Made by a program: the position numbers and the translations under genes. From assembly GCF_051912485.1 (NCBI RefSeq), contig NZ_CP196822.1, positions 1,364,001-1,428,000 on the forward strand: DNA of 64,000 nucleotides, read 5' to 3'. Origin of the DNA: Nitrobacter sp051912485. GTDB lineage: Bacteria; Pseudomonadota; Alphaproteobacteria; Rhizobiales; Xanthobacteraceae. The notes beneath the pieces are model-generated. The model was not told where the DNA came from. It made no database searches and worked only from the letters and a program-made list of their open reading frames with translations. Shown here one piece after another: positions 45,276 to 54,664 of the stretch. Position 1 is the stretch's first letter. The number at the start of each line of letters is the position of its first letter.

Positions 45276-45638
45276 ATGTCGCGACTCCTCTGTCTATCGA
45301 TGGTCATCATTCTGTCGCTAACGTCCGTCGTGGCGGACGCAGCGCCGCGTCACAAGAAACACGCGCATGGTTCGCACAACTACGGCTTCCTGCCGGGCTA
45401 TCGTCAGCCGCTGAACAATGCCGCGCCGCTGTTCAAGCAGGAGGCGTCGGTGCTGCGCAACGCGCGCCGTGAGCGGCGGCATTGGTTCATCGATCCGAAC
45501 GTGCAGTATTTCAATTTCTACGAGGGCGAGTGGCGCTATCCCGGCCGGCCCGGATTCTATCGCGGCCGTTACAATGGCGGCAGCATCGGCCCGTGCTGGA
45601 CGCAGACGCCGATCGGTCCGGTGTGGACGTGTGGGTGA
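45276..45638 (+). CDS. Small exported hypothetical protein
   Basis: This 120-aa protein has a signal peptide (LLCLSMVIILSLTSVVADAA). The mature part is basic and aromatic: FLPGYRQPLNNAAPLFKQEA, WFIDPNVQYFNFYEGEWRYP, and the ending CWTQTPIGPVWTCG with two Cys. No known domain. The ATG at 45276 is preferred to one 12 codons earlier because it opens the signal peptide. Confidence 0.75.
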   Translation: MSRLLCLSMVIILSLTSVVADAAPRHKKHAHGSHNYGFLPGYRQPLNNAAPLFKQEASVLRNARRERRHWFIDPNVQYFNFYEGEWRYPGRPGFYRGRYNGGSIGPCWTQTPIGPVWTCG

Positions 45639-45674
45639 TTCCTGATACGCTCCCGCAAGAGCACAGTCCCGACG

Positions 45675-46640
45675 TTAAGCCGCGTCCTCAAATACTTGTT
45701 TGCTTGCTGTCGGATTCTTGAACAGTACGGCGAGGAACTTTCCAGGAAAGCGCTTGTCGGTTGATTTTATCATCTTGCTATAGACGTCTTCGCACATCTC
45801 ACTGAGGACTTCGGCGGTCGGCATCTCCGTTGAGAAGTCGTTTATAGGTTTTGATAGCTTCTGAATGCCGTATTTCCTGAAGACTGCGGCGGATAAGATT
45901 CTGTTACCGTGAATTAGAATTCCCCATGTAGCTCCGCTCTTCTTGGCTACTGTTTTCTTCTTCTGTTCAATCCAACTTTCGATTCTTCTGTTAATGACGG
46001 TTGCATTGAACGCGTGAGCTCCGCTTATAGAAGCATTGAACACAGACTTGTACGGCGATTTAGTAAGATCGTTGAAAAAACGGCCAATGCCAGTTTTTAC
46101 TTGGACCGCGAGGGTTGGGTCGCCCGAAGCGCACGCTAACGCCGTTGTTACTTCAATGAGTTCGCAGCTTGTTGCGGTGGGGCTAATTTCCTCGCTGCGT
46201 ACAAATTGATAGTCGATACCTTCGACGGCCATTTCTTCGCGAATGCGTTTCTGTTGTTGATCCTGCGCAACAAAATCACGGGACTCAATTCTGTTCTGCA
46301 AATTATTTGTTCGGGTGACATCTCCTCCGAAGCCGGTCGGCGCTGTCTTAAGCAAGATGATTCTTATTGGGACGCGAACTTTCCCCAAATTTGCATCGTT
46401 ATCAACTTTACTGAGCGAGCTTACGGTCTGAGCGCCATTTACGATCGACGCGCCGCGAAAGGAAAACTGGCCGGCAGATTGAGATGCCGCATTGGCGGGT
46501 GCCTTAATTGCTTCGTCAGCGATAAGAGTGATGCCATTATTGAAGTACCAGAATTTTTCGGGAGAAGTCGAAGCCGTTTGTTTTATCTCGTTGTTCACCT
46601 CGGTCGCTCCAAGCGACTGTCGAATGTTCGCGGCTACTAG
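45675..46640 (-). pseudogene. AIPR family protein, 3' fragment (disrupted)
   Basis: This is the C-terminal part of an AIPR protein (abortive infection phage resistance family). AANIRQSLGATEVNNEI is followed by the family hallmark FWYFNNGITLIADE and then SIVNGAQTVSSL. Reading it as a gene from an ATG at 46664 would use the insertion sequence's terminal repeat as coding sequence. The fragment is in the same frame as the 5' fragment at 48938-49660 once the insertions and one target copy are removed. The ancestral protein would be about 561 aa. Confidence 0.88.
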
Positions 46641-48095
46641 CACTACTTTGGCAGATTTATTCACGCCGTTGCATTTCGCCGACTTGTCTTCTGCAGTATG
46701 GGCATCGCTGATTTGGTGGTCGAAGAATGAGTTCGATGATGGCGTGGCGCACGGCCGGCAAACTCGGCTGTGGCGGTGGGCCGTTGATTCTTTTTTTTCC
46801 GGGCCACTGTGGCGATGCGGCGGTGCTGTAAAAAGGCGTAAGCGATCATGGTCATGAGAGCATGACGGTGAAGGCCGTGCCAGGACCGGCCCTCGAAGTG
46901 ATCAAGTCCGAGCTCCTCTTTCAACTGCTGATGCGCTTGCTCGCAGATCCATCGCGCTTTGACGGCTGCAGCCAACTGTCGCAAATTCGTCCGGGCTGGC
47001 AAGTTGGCCAGATAGTACTTCTTCTCCCCCGAGCTGCGATGCTCACCGATCAGCCACGCCTCCTCGCCGGGAAGATGTTGTTGACCCTTGTCCTTGATCC
47101 GTTGTGGCGGCCCATCGGCGATCCGCACGCGAACAGCGGCAAACCGCGCTTTCAGTCTGCCCTTGGTTCCCAGCCGCCAACTCACATTCTTCCACCTAGT
47201 ATCAGCAAGCATGTTTTCCGCCGGCATCGACAACAGATCCGGGATGTGCCGCTGACGGGGGCGACCTCGACCGGCGATCGGAAAGATCAGCTTGACCGCC
47301 GCCGGATAAACTTTCTGACGCCCCGGGATGCCGACTGCCCAGGCCAGGCCACGGGCCGTGAGACCCTGACGGAACGGCGCGCTGAGCCCGTAACCGGCAT
47401 CCGCCAGCACACAGCCGAAGCGAACACCGGCTGCGAGCACGCGATCAATTTCAGCCAGCGCGATCTCCGGCTTGGTTCGCCCGGCGCGATGCTCGACGGG
47501 AACGCCCGCACGCTTCAATCGCGCCGGATCGCTCGTCCAACTCTCGGGCAGGAAGAGCCGCAGTGCCACCATTACCGGCACTTCACCGCACGCAAGTGTC
47601 AGCGATACCAACGTTTGGCAATTGGCCGTCTTGCCGAGCGATGAGGCATATTGCGGAGCGACACCAACCGAACGATCGCCCTTCTTCGGCATCGCCGTGT
47701 CGTCGATGACCAGCACCGCATCCTTGCCGCCGACAAGGCGATCGGCCTGAGCCAGCAATTCCGATTCCAATGGCGCCGCATCCCAGACACCATCAGCGAT
47801 GAAATGGTGCAACTGGTCATAGTCGCCCGGTGCCAGCCGTGCAGCCATCGGCTGGACGCTCTTGCGATCGCCCGGTCCGATCAGTCCGGAAACATATAGT
47901 GGACACATCCGCCGCCGCGCCTTGTGACCCAAACAATCCAGGAACGGCTTCAGCCAGCGTCCAAGCTCATCTCCCCACTTCGATCTCATGTCCGCCATGG
48001 TCGGCCCTCCAAAAGCCGACCACCCATGAATCATCGAAAATCTGATTCGGGAATCCAGTTACCCAGATCAAGCGCAAAAATCTGCCAAAGTAGTG
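46641..48095 (-). mobile_element. IS701-family insertion sequence
   Basis: A 1455-bp element. Its terminal inverted repeats are CACTACTTTGGCAGATTT at 46641-46658 and the exact complement at 48078-48095. It is flanked by CTAG at 46637-46640 and, after the second insertion is removed, TTAG on the other side; both fit the YTAR target of IS701-type elements. The single C/T difference is silent, since both copies give a Leu codon in the host gene. It carries one intact transposase gene. Confidence 0.88.
46661..47998 (-). CDS. IS701-family transposase
   Basis: About 445 aa, a DDE transposase of the IS4-like superfamily, IS701 group. First Asp in AVLVIDDTAMPKKGDRSVGV, second in GCVLADAGYGLS, and Glu in WICEQAHQQLKEELGLDHFE. 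The start MADMRSKWGDELGRWLKPFL at 47996-47998 is typical; the frame extends 12 codons further. The frame is uninterrupted, so the element may still move. Confidence 0.9.
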   Translation of the reverse strand: MADMRSKWGDELGRWLKPFLDCLGHKARRRMCPLYVSGLIGPGDRKSVQPMAARLAPGDYDQLHHFIADGVWDAAPLESELLAQADRLVGGKDAVLVIDDTAMPKKGDRSVGVAPQYASSLGKTANCQTLVSLTLACGEVPVMVALRLFLPESWTSDPARLKRAGVPVEHRAGRTKPEIALAEIDRVLAAGVRFGCVLADAGYGLSAPFRQGLTARGLAWAVGIPGRQKVYPAAVKLIFPIAGRGRPRQRHIPDLLSMPAENMLADTRWKNVSWRLGTKGRLKARFAAVRVRIADGPPQRIKDKGQQHLPGEEAWLIGEHRSSGEKKYYLANLPARTNLRQLAAAVKARWICEQAHQQLKEELGLDHFEGRSWHGLHRHALMTMIAYAFLQHRRIATVARKKKNQRPTATAEFAGRAPRHHRTHSSTTKSAMPILQKTSRRNATA

Positions 48096-48098
48096 CTA

Positions 48099-48937
48099 GG
48101 GTCCGGACTCATAACCAGTAACTGACAGCCGCAGCGATGCAGACGGCTGCGAGGAAATTGATTGCGAGACGATCGTATCTGGTGGCGATGCGACGGAAGT
48201 CCTTCAGGCGACAGAACATGCGCTCGATGGCGTTGCGGCTTCGATAGAGGACGGGCGAGAAGCAATTCTTCCAGCCTCGGTTCGCCTTGGGCGGGATGTT
48301 CGGCATCGCACCCTTTCCCTCGACCTGTCGGCGGATGGCATCGCTGTCATAACCCTTATCGCCGTGCAGGATCGCGGAACGTGGCATTTCTTCGAGCAGA
48401 ACCGCTCCAGCGGTGCAATCGGCTATCTGACCCCCGGTCAGCAAGAACGCGACGGGACGACACTCGGCGTCGGTCAGAGCATGGATCTTCGTGGTCCGCC
48501 CGCCGCGCGATCGGCCGATGGCCTGCTGATGTTCCCCCCTTTGCCGCCAGATGCGCATCGATGCGCCTTCACGGCCGAGCTATCGATCAGGACCTGCGCA
48601 GGAGGTCCGCCGGCCGTTGCGAGTGCCTGGAATATGTCTGCCCATACACCCTTCGCTGCCCAGCGGACGAAGCGATTGTAGAGTGTTTTGCGCGGACCAT
48701 AGACCTCCGGCGCATCGATCCAGCGCCCACCGGACTTCAGCACCTGGATGATGCCGCTGATGATCCGCCGATCATCGACCCGTGGCTTGCCGCGCGTATC
48801 GTTAGGCAGAAGCGGCTTGAGCCGAGCGAACTGATCCTTCGTTAGCCAAAAGTAATCGCGACTCATGAGGGGCCTCCTGTCGGAGACCGTGAATCATAAA
48901 CTCAGCGCGGAAGGAATAATTTTATGGGTCCCGACCC
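48099..48937 (-). mobile_element. IS5-family (IS427-like) insertion sequence
   Basis: An 839-bp element with imperfect terminal inverted repeats GGGTCCGGACTCATAA (left) and GGGTCGGGACCCATAA (right end read inward). It is flanked by TA on both sides (48097-48098 and 48938-48939). It sits exactly in the target-duplication copy beside the IS701 element, so it arrived second. Confidence 0.88.
48109..48866 (-). CDS. IS5-family transposase in two overlapping frames (programmed frameshift)
   Basis: The first frame (48474-48866, 130 aa) starts MSRDYFWLTKDQFARLKPLL and ends beyond the DSSAVKAHRCASGGKGG region, including the first Asp. The second frame (48109-48558) carries GGRTTKIHALTD, ILHGDKGYDSDAIR and RNAIERMFCRLKDFRRIATR, giving the second Asp and Glu. 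The frames overlap at a slippery A-run followed by a G-run in the GGKGGN codons, the usual site of frameshifting in IS427-group elements, so a fused DDE enzyme of about 250 aa is expected. Confidence 0.88.
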
Positions 48938-49660
48938 TAACCCTTTACCGTGTTTTTTCCACCAGTTCTTGAGTTGCAATCCGTCGATCACTCCAAAAAA
49001 TGCCGCGTAAGGCGAGTTGATGCGAGACCAATCAAGTATTTGCGCTTCGAGTGTCAGGTTGCCCTGCATCGGGTCATTAGCCAAGCGCGTGTATACTTCT
49101 GCTAGCCCCATCATTTCTGTCGTGGCCATTTCATCGGGATCGTCGCCGTTTAATTCCTTTAGAAGCTTATTTATCAAGGTTTGTCCGGGCTGCGCGAGCT
49201 TGCTGGCTCCTGTACTCACAAGAGCAATGTGGATCGACGTTCCGGGGGTGTTTATCCTCACAAGTATATCAGTAAGTCGCGCTTGAATCCGTGAGTCAAA
49301 ATTCTCTTGGTTCTGTTCAATGGCATCCTTTACCCCAGCGAGAAACGAGCCGATATCCTTGGCTTCTGGCTCGCCAGATCCCCCATTGATCCATTTTGAT
49401 TGTATAAAGACGACGCATTGGTCGGACTGATCAAAATAAGCTGCATCTATACCGTTATCACCGGTACCATCCCAAACTGATGCGGCTGCCTGCTCCGGCG
49501 TACATGCAGAGATCGCATAAACAGCAAACGCTGCCAGGCATCTCGAGAGGATCTTCTGATCGCGTTCCTTGTCGTTTGCCTTTAGGTCGCTGACGTCGAG
49601 GTGTGGCTCAAATAATTCGCGCAAGCGAGCTTTGATCTGACTGACCTTGAGGGAAGACAT
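48938..49660 (-). pseudogene. AIPR family protein, 5' fragment (disrupted)
   Basis: The N-terminal 241 codons of the AIPR gene run from MSSLKVSQIKARLRELFEPH to KNWWKKHGKGL at the insertion. The region DNGIDAAYFDQSDQCVVFIQ-SKW resembles an Mrr-like PD-(D/E)XK nuclease core (Asp, then Q-x-K). Beyond it the frame runs into the IS5-family element for a few codons and stops. The host defence function is therefore presumably lost. The downstream part is at 45675-46640. Confidence 0.88.
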
Positions 49661-49810
49661 TCGGACGACCCATGCAAAAGAAGCGCAGGCAACAACGATA
49701 CCGGCGCTTGCAGTTATGTTCAATCAATTTAGGTTAGTTGTTGGTCGACGCGGCGGGTTCGTTCTTACGAACACCCGATCGTGTTTCCGCGCAACGCATC
49801 ACGCCACATA

Positions 49811-50035
49811 TCACCGTCCGGCCAGAAGCTCAGCAAGTGGAAGGGCCTCGTCGAGTTCGTCCCAGTAGAGACCGACGAGGCTGATCTCGACGTTGGCGCG
49901 TTGCTCCGGGGTGGCCTTCAGAAGGCGCGGAAACCATGCGAGCGGTACACCAATCGTACGGCCGTCGGATAATTCGACCCACATGTCTTTTTCGTCGAAA
50001 CGAACACTCAATGGTGAAACGCTCATCGTATCCAT
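49811..50035 (-). CDS. DUF2442 domain protein
   Basis: This 74-aa protein begins MSVSPLSVRFDEKDMWVELS (from an ATG at 50026; the frame has an earlier ATG at 50035) and continues DGRTIGVPLAWFPRLLKATP, the DUF2442 hallmark. DUF2442 genes are often paired with a DUF4160 gene in antitoxin-toxin-like pairs. No DUF4160 frame is found on either side here, so this is an orphan. Confidence 0.85.
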   Translation of the reverse strand: MDTMSVSPLSVRFDEKDMWVELSDGRTIGVPLAWFPRLLKATPEQRANVEISLVGLYWDELDEALPLAELLAGR

Positions 50036-50129
50036 CCGTCATCGCCGGCTTTTCCCGGCGGTCCAGTCTTGACCGGTTGTGTCATCGTGGCGAGCCTTGA
50101 TGGAGAGCCTTGGCTTACGCCATTTGTCT

Positions 50130-53100
50130 TCAGCTACAGCCCGTCGTTGATCCGCAGGTGTCGCACTTCATGCAGGTGCCGTTGCGCACAAGCGTGAAGT
50201 TGCCGCACTCCGAGCACATCTCGCCCTCATAGCCTCTGGCTTTTGCTTCGGCGCGGCGTTCGGCCTTGGACGGCGCTGTTGCGTGCGCGGCGGCCTTGCT
50301 TCTTTGCTGCTGCTCCAGACGCTCGGTCGGCGAGAGATCGTGCTGCGCGTCCTGTTTCAGCGCGGTCGCGCCTTCGAGCGTGTCGCCTGTGCGCGAGGAG
50401 GAGAGGGCGGTGACATTGGCCCCACCCTCGAAGTTCACCCCACCGGGGGAGGGTGAGCCCCCGCGCATGACGACGAGATTGTCGGTGCGCGAGCGGGTCA
50501 GGCCCTTCGACACATAGCGCGTCGCATGGCCTTCCGGCTCCTTGCCTTCCGCGACGCCCTTGCCGAGTGCGTCGAAATTCGATTCGGTCGGATCGACGTG
50601 GGCGAGATCGAAGCGTGACATGTAGCTGACCGCAAGTTCGCGGAACACATAGTCGAGGATCGAGGTCGCGTACTTGATCGAGTCGTTGCCCTGCACGGGC
50701 CCTGCGGGCTCGAAGCGGGTGAAGGTGAAGGCGTCGACATATTCCTCCAGCGGCACGCCGTATTGCAGGCCGAGCGATACCGCGATGGCAAAGTTGTTGA
50801 TGAAGGAGCGAAGTGCGGCGCCTTCCTTGTGCATGTCGATGAAGATCTCGCCGATCCGGCCGTCATCGTATTCGCCGGTGCGCAAGTAAACCTTATGTCC
50901 GCCGACCACGGCCTTCTGGGTGTAACCCTTGCGGCGATCCGGCATCTTCTCGCGCTCGCGCATCACAATGATACGCTCGACCAGCTTCTCCACGACCCTT
51001 TCCGAGACTTGCGCAGTGCGCGCCGCCATCGGCTTGTCGTAGAACGTATCGATCGCATCGTCCTCCTCGTCATCATCGCTGATGAGCTGCGAGTTGAGCG
51101 GCTGGGAGAGTTTCGAGCCATCGCGGTACAAGGCATTCGCCTTCAGCGCGAGCTTCCAGGAGAGCAGGTAGGCCGACTTGCAGTCGTCCACCGTGGCGTC
51201 GTTCGGCATGTTGATGGTTTTCGAGATCGCGCCCGAGATGAACGGCTGCGACGCCGCCATCATGCGGATGTGGCTCTCGACCGACAGATAACGCTTGCCG
51301 ATCTTGCCGCAGGGGTTGGCGCAGTCAAACACGGGGTAGTGTTCGGCCTTGAGGTGCGGTGCGCCTTCCACCGTCATCGCGCCGCAGATGTGCACGTTGG
51401 CGGCTTCGATTTCGCGCTTGCTGAAGCCGATCGCCGCGAGCAGGTCGAAGGTCGGCGACGCGATGGCTTCGGCGCCGATGCCGAGCGTGTCCCGGATGAA
51501 GTCTTCGCCGAACGTCCACTTGTTGAAGGCGAACTTGATGTCGAACGCGGTCGGCAGCGCCTTCTCCACTTTCGCGATGGCCTCTTCGGTGAAGCCTTTG
51601 GCCTTCAGCGTGGAGACGTTGATACCAGGCGAGTTGGACAGCGAGCCGTGACCGACCGCATAGGCCTCGATCTCGGCGATCTCGCTCTCGCGATAGCCGA
51701 GTGCGCGCAAGCCTTCCGGCACGGCGCGGTTGATGATCTTCCAATAGCCGCCGCCGGCGAGTTTCTTGAACTTCACCAGCGCGAAGTCGGGCTCGATGCC
51801 GGTGGTGTCGCAGTCCATCACCAGGCCGATGGTGCCGGTCGGCGCCACCACGGTCACCTGCGCATTGCGGTAGCCGTGCCGTTCGCCGAGCGCGAGCGCA
51901 GCGTCCCACGCCTTCGTCGCATGGGCGATGAGGTCTGCTTGCGGGCAGGAGGCATGATCGAGCGGCACCGGGTTGACCGCCAGCGCCTCGTAGCCGTGCG
52001 ACTGACCGAGCGCGGCGCGGCGATGATTGCGGATCACGCGCAGCATGTGGCCGGAGTTCTTCTTGTGGCCGGGGAAGGCGCCGAGTTCGCCGGCCATCTC
52101 GGCGGAGGTCTTGTAGGCGATGCCGGTCATGATCGCGGTCAGCGCGCCGCACAGCGAGCGACCTTCCTTCGAGTCATAGGGCAGGCCCATGGTCATCAGG
52201 AGGCCGCCGATGTTGGCGAAGCCGAGGCCCAGCGTACGGAATTCGTAAGAGAGCTCGGCAATCGCCTTGGACGGGAACTGCGCCATCAGCACCGAGATTT
52301 CCAGCACGACGGTCCAGAGGCGACACAGATGCTCATAAGCCTCAACGTCGAAATGCTTCGCGGCGACGTCATAGAACGTCAGCAGATTGGTGGAGGCGAG
52401 GTTGCAGGCGGTGTCGTCGAGGAACATGTATTCCGAGCACGGATTCGATGCGCGGATGTCGCCGGATGCCTTGCAGGTGTGCCAGTCGTTCATCGTGGTG
52501 TTGAAGTGCAGGCCGGGATCGGCCGAGGCCCAGGCGGCGTAGCCGATCTTCTCCCAGAGCTCGCGGGCCTTCAGCGTCTTCGTTACCTTCTTGTTGGTAC
52601 GGCCGATGAGATTCCAGTCGCTGTCGGTCTCGACCGCGCGCAGGAAGTCGTCCTTCAGCGACACCGAGTTGTTGGAGTTCTGGCCAGAGACGGTGAGATA
52701 GGCTTCAGAATCCCAGTCGGTGTCGTAGACCGGGAAGTCGATGTCCTTGTAGCCCTGCCGGGCATACTGGATCACGCGCTTGATGACGTTGTCACTGACA
52801 AGCGCGCGGCGCGCCAGCTTGATCTCGCGGCGCAGCGCCGGGTTCTTCTCGGGATCGAAGCAGTCGTCGCCCGAGCCCTCACAGTTGACGCAGGCCTTCA
52901 TGATGGCCTTGAGGTGCTTCTGGTTCAGCTTCGAGCCGGTGACGAGAGCGGCGACCTTCTGCTCCTCCTTCACCTTCCAGTCGATGTAGGTCTCGATATC
53001 CGGATGGTCGGCATCGACCACCACCATCTTGGCCGCGCGGCGCGTTGTGCCGCCCGACTTGATCGCGCCCGCGGCGCGGTCGCCGATCTTGAGGAAGCTC

Positions 53101-53864
53101 ATCAGTCCGGAGGAACGGCCGCCACCCGAGAGGCGCTCGCCTTCACCGCGCAGCCGCGAGAAGTTGGAGCCGGTGCCGGAGCCGTATTTGAACAGGCGCG
53201 CTTCGCGCACCCACAGGTCCATGATGCCGCCCTCGTTGACGAGGTCGTCCTCGATGCCCTGGATGAAGCAGGCGTGCGGCTGCGGATGCTCGTAGGAGGA
53301 TTTCGACTTGGTCAGCTTGCCGGTCTTGAAGTCGACGTAGTAGTGGCCCTGGCCGGGGCCGTCGATGCCATAGGCCCAGTGCAGGCCGGTGTTGAACCAC
53401 TGCGGCGAGTTCGGAGCCACCATCTGGCGCGCCAGCATGTGGCGCAGCTCGTCGTTGAAGGCGCGCGCGTCGTCTTCACTTGAGAAGTAGCCGCCTTTCC
53501 AGCCCCAATAGGTCCAGCAGCCGGCAAGCCGATCGAACACCTGCTTCGACGAGAGCTCGCTGCCGAAGCGCTGGGCCTCGGGGAGGGTAGCGAGCGCGTC
53601 GGTGTCGGGTACCGAGCGCCACAGCCATGAGGGGACCGTCTCCTCCTCGACCTTCTTCAGGCGTGCCGCGACGCCCGCTTTCCGGAAATACTTTTGCGCC
53701 AGCACGTCGGAGGCGACCTGCGACCAGGATTCCGGCACCTCCACGTTCTCGAGGCGAAACACCACCGAGCCGTCCGGATTGCGGATCTCGCTCGTCGTCA
53801 GCCGGAAATCGATCCCTGCATAGGGTGACTGGTCGTCCCTGGTGTAGCGCCGTTCGAATCGCAT
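50130..53864 (-). CDS. nrdJ: Vitamin B12-dependent ribonucleotide reductase
   Basis: This 1244-aa class II reductase converts ribonucleotides to deoxyribonucleotides using adenosylcobalamin, with or without oxygen. Markers are WNTGLHWAYG-type substrate-binding sequence near residue 170, an early Cys in PQPHACFIQG, the active-site loop RASNPCSEYMFLDDTACNLA with radical Cys and Glu, PTGTIGLVMDCDTTGIEPD, and a C-terminal Cys-rich zinc-finger-like tail (CSECGNFTLVRNGTCMKCDT). The start at 53862-53864 (MRFERRYTRDDQSPYAGIDF) is preferred over an ATG 15 codons upstream. No cobalamin riboswitch was found upstream. Confidence 0.96.
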   Translation of the reverse strand: MRFERRYTRDDQSPYAGIDFRLTTSEIRNPDGSVVFRLENVEVPESWSQVASDVLAQKYFRKAGVAARLKKVEEETVPSWLWRSVPDTDALATLPEAQRFGSELSSKQVFDRLAGCWTYWGWKGGYFSSEDDARAFNDELRHMLARQMVAPNSPQWFNTGLHWAYGIDGPGQGHYYVDFKTGKLTKSKSSYEHPQPHACFIQGIEDDLVNEGGIMDLWVREARLFKYGSGTGSNFSRLRGEGERLSGGGRSSGLMSFLKIGDRAAGAIKSGGTTRRAAKMVVVDADHPDIETYIDWKVKEEQKVAALVTGSKLNQKHLKAIMKACVNCEGSGDDCFDPEKNPALRREIKLARRALVSDNVIKRVIQYARQGYKDIDFPVYDTDWDSEAYLTVSGQNSNNSVSLKDDFLRAVETDSDWNLIGRTNKKVTKTLKARELWEKIGYAAWASADPGLHFNTTMNDWHTCKASGDIRASNPCSEYMFLDDTACNLASTNLLTFYDVAAKHFDVEAYEHLCRLWTVVLEISVLMAQFPSKAIAELSYEFRTLGLGFANIGGLLMTMGLPYDSKEGRSLCGALTAIMTGIAYKTSAEMAGELGAFPGHKKNSGHMLRVIRNHRRAALGQSHGYEALAVNPVPLDHASCPQADLIAHATKAWDAALALGERHGYRNAQVTVVAPTGTIGLVMDCDTTGIEPDFALVKFKKLAGGGYWKIINRAVPEGLRALGYRESEIAEIEAYAVGHGSLSNSPGINVSTLKAKGFTEEAIAKVEKALPTAFDIKFAFNKWTFGEDFIRDTLGIGAEAIASPTFDLLAAIGFSKREIEAANVHICGAMTVEGAPHLKAEHYPVFDCANPCGKIGKRYLSVESHIRMMAASQPFISGAISKTINMPNDATVDDCKSAYLLSWKLALKANALYRDGSKLSQPLNSQLISDDDEEDDAIDTFYDKPMAARTAQVSERVVEKLVERIIVMREREKMPDRRKGYTQKAVVGGHKVYLRTGEYDDGRIGEIFIDMHKEGAALRSFINNFAIAVSLGLQYGVPLEEYVDAFTFTRFEPAGPVQGNDSIKYATSILDYVFRELAVSYMSRFDLAHVDPTESNFDALGKGVAEGKEPEGHATRYVSKGLTRSRTDNLVVMRGGSPSPGGVNFEGGANVTALSSSRTGDTLEGATALKQDAQHDLSPTERLEQQQRSKAAAHATAPSKAERRAEAKARGYEGEMCSECGNFTLVRNGTCMKCDTCGSTTGCS

Positions 53865-54595
53865 TGCCGTCGTGCCCCGTAACTGTCCGTCACCGCGTCG
53901 GCGCGGCATCGGCGATTTCCGTTCGCGGACCCTTTGCGGCCCACAGCTCAGCCGGTAATTCCGGCCCTAGTGTCCTCTGAGCATGAGCAGGGCGGAGACA
54001 GCTCCGCAGCCGATCATACCCTAACGCCCCACACCGCAGTTTGAGCCATTTTGGCCCGTTTTTGACTTCCCCAGACGCCTTGTCGCCAAGGCAAACATCC
54101 CCGTTGCCCGCCGCCGCAACCGGCTGACGGAGTACTCAATCTGGAACCCTTGAGGGAGGCTCGGCGTGACCCAAACACATTCGCGCCGAGCGGATGAAAC
54201 GTTAAGGCAACTCCCTTGGGCCCGTCAAGAGTTAGTATTCATTCCTCAATGAAATACTAAATATGGTGGAAAGAAAGGAGAACCAGGGGGCAGGCCGTGC
54301 CTGGATGGGTTCAAGTATCAGTGAGTCCTCAGGGAATCCCAAGTGAAAGAATCGTCGAATTGACCTCGCGGGAGGAGCTTCGCACGCTGTTCACAGGGCA
54401 AGTATTTATTGCTCGCGAGGGGTTGCTTGTGCACGACTCGGCCAGCCTATCGGCGAAGCGTCGTATGCCGGGCCTGGCGATGGCGCAGCGTCGCCATAAT
54501 GGGTGTTGTTGTGGTCGATTCTGCCGGATTTTCGTTCCTGACAGAGCACCGAAACAGGTCCCGAATCACAGGAAGCATCACGCGTGAAAAACAAA
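53865..54595. other. Intergenic region upstream of nrdJ
   Basis: About 700 bases with no gene I can support. It holds the nrdJ promoter and a hairpin pair TTAGTATT (54232-54239) and AATACTAA (54253-54260). A 27-codon frame starts at 54263 (MVERKENQGAGRAWMGSSIS) and a longer one at 54297. Both could be decayed coding sequence. Confidence 0.4.
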
Positions 54596-54616
54596 AGCGG
54601 TGCACAAGGCACCGCT
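54588..54616 (-). terminator. Rho-independent terminator
   Basis: AGCGGTGC and GCACCGCT form an 8-bp stem with a 5-base loop, followed on the minus strand by a T-rich run (TTTGTTTTTC). It lies about 50 bases past the stop of the BA14K gene. Confidence 0.8.
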
Positions 54617-54664
54617 CTTGAACTGAGAATGGGGCTCAACCTACTGGCGAACCCCGGGGTCACA

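Noticed and set aside
45675..46664. Treating the AIPR fragment as an intact 329-aa gene starting at 46664
   Set aside because: Its first eight residues (MNKSAKVV) come from the IS701 terminal repeat; the true gene continues at 48938-49660.
50763..53483. 906-codon open frame antisense to nrdJ
   Set aside because: It mirrors the GC-rich third positions of nrdJ, has no recognisable domain, and the opposite strand encodes an unmistakable ribonucleotide reductase.
53865..54230. Cobalamin riboswitch expected before a B12-dependent reductase
   Set aside because: No B12-box (GCCACTG-like) sequence or matching fold was seen on the minus strand.
54297..54587. 96-codon frame starting GTG in the nrdJ upstream gap
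   Set aside because: The first 50 residues look partly protein-like but the rest does not, and the start is weak; treated as possible decayed sequence only.
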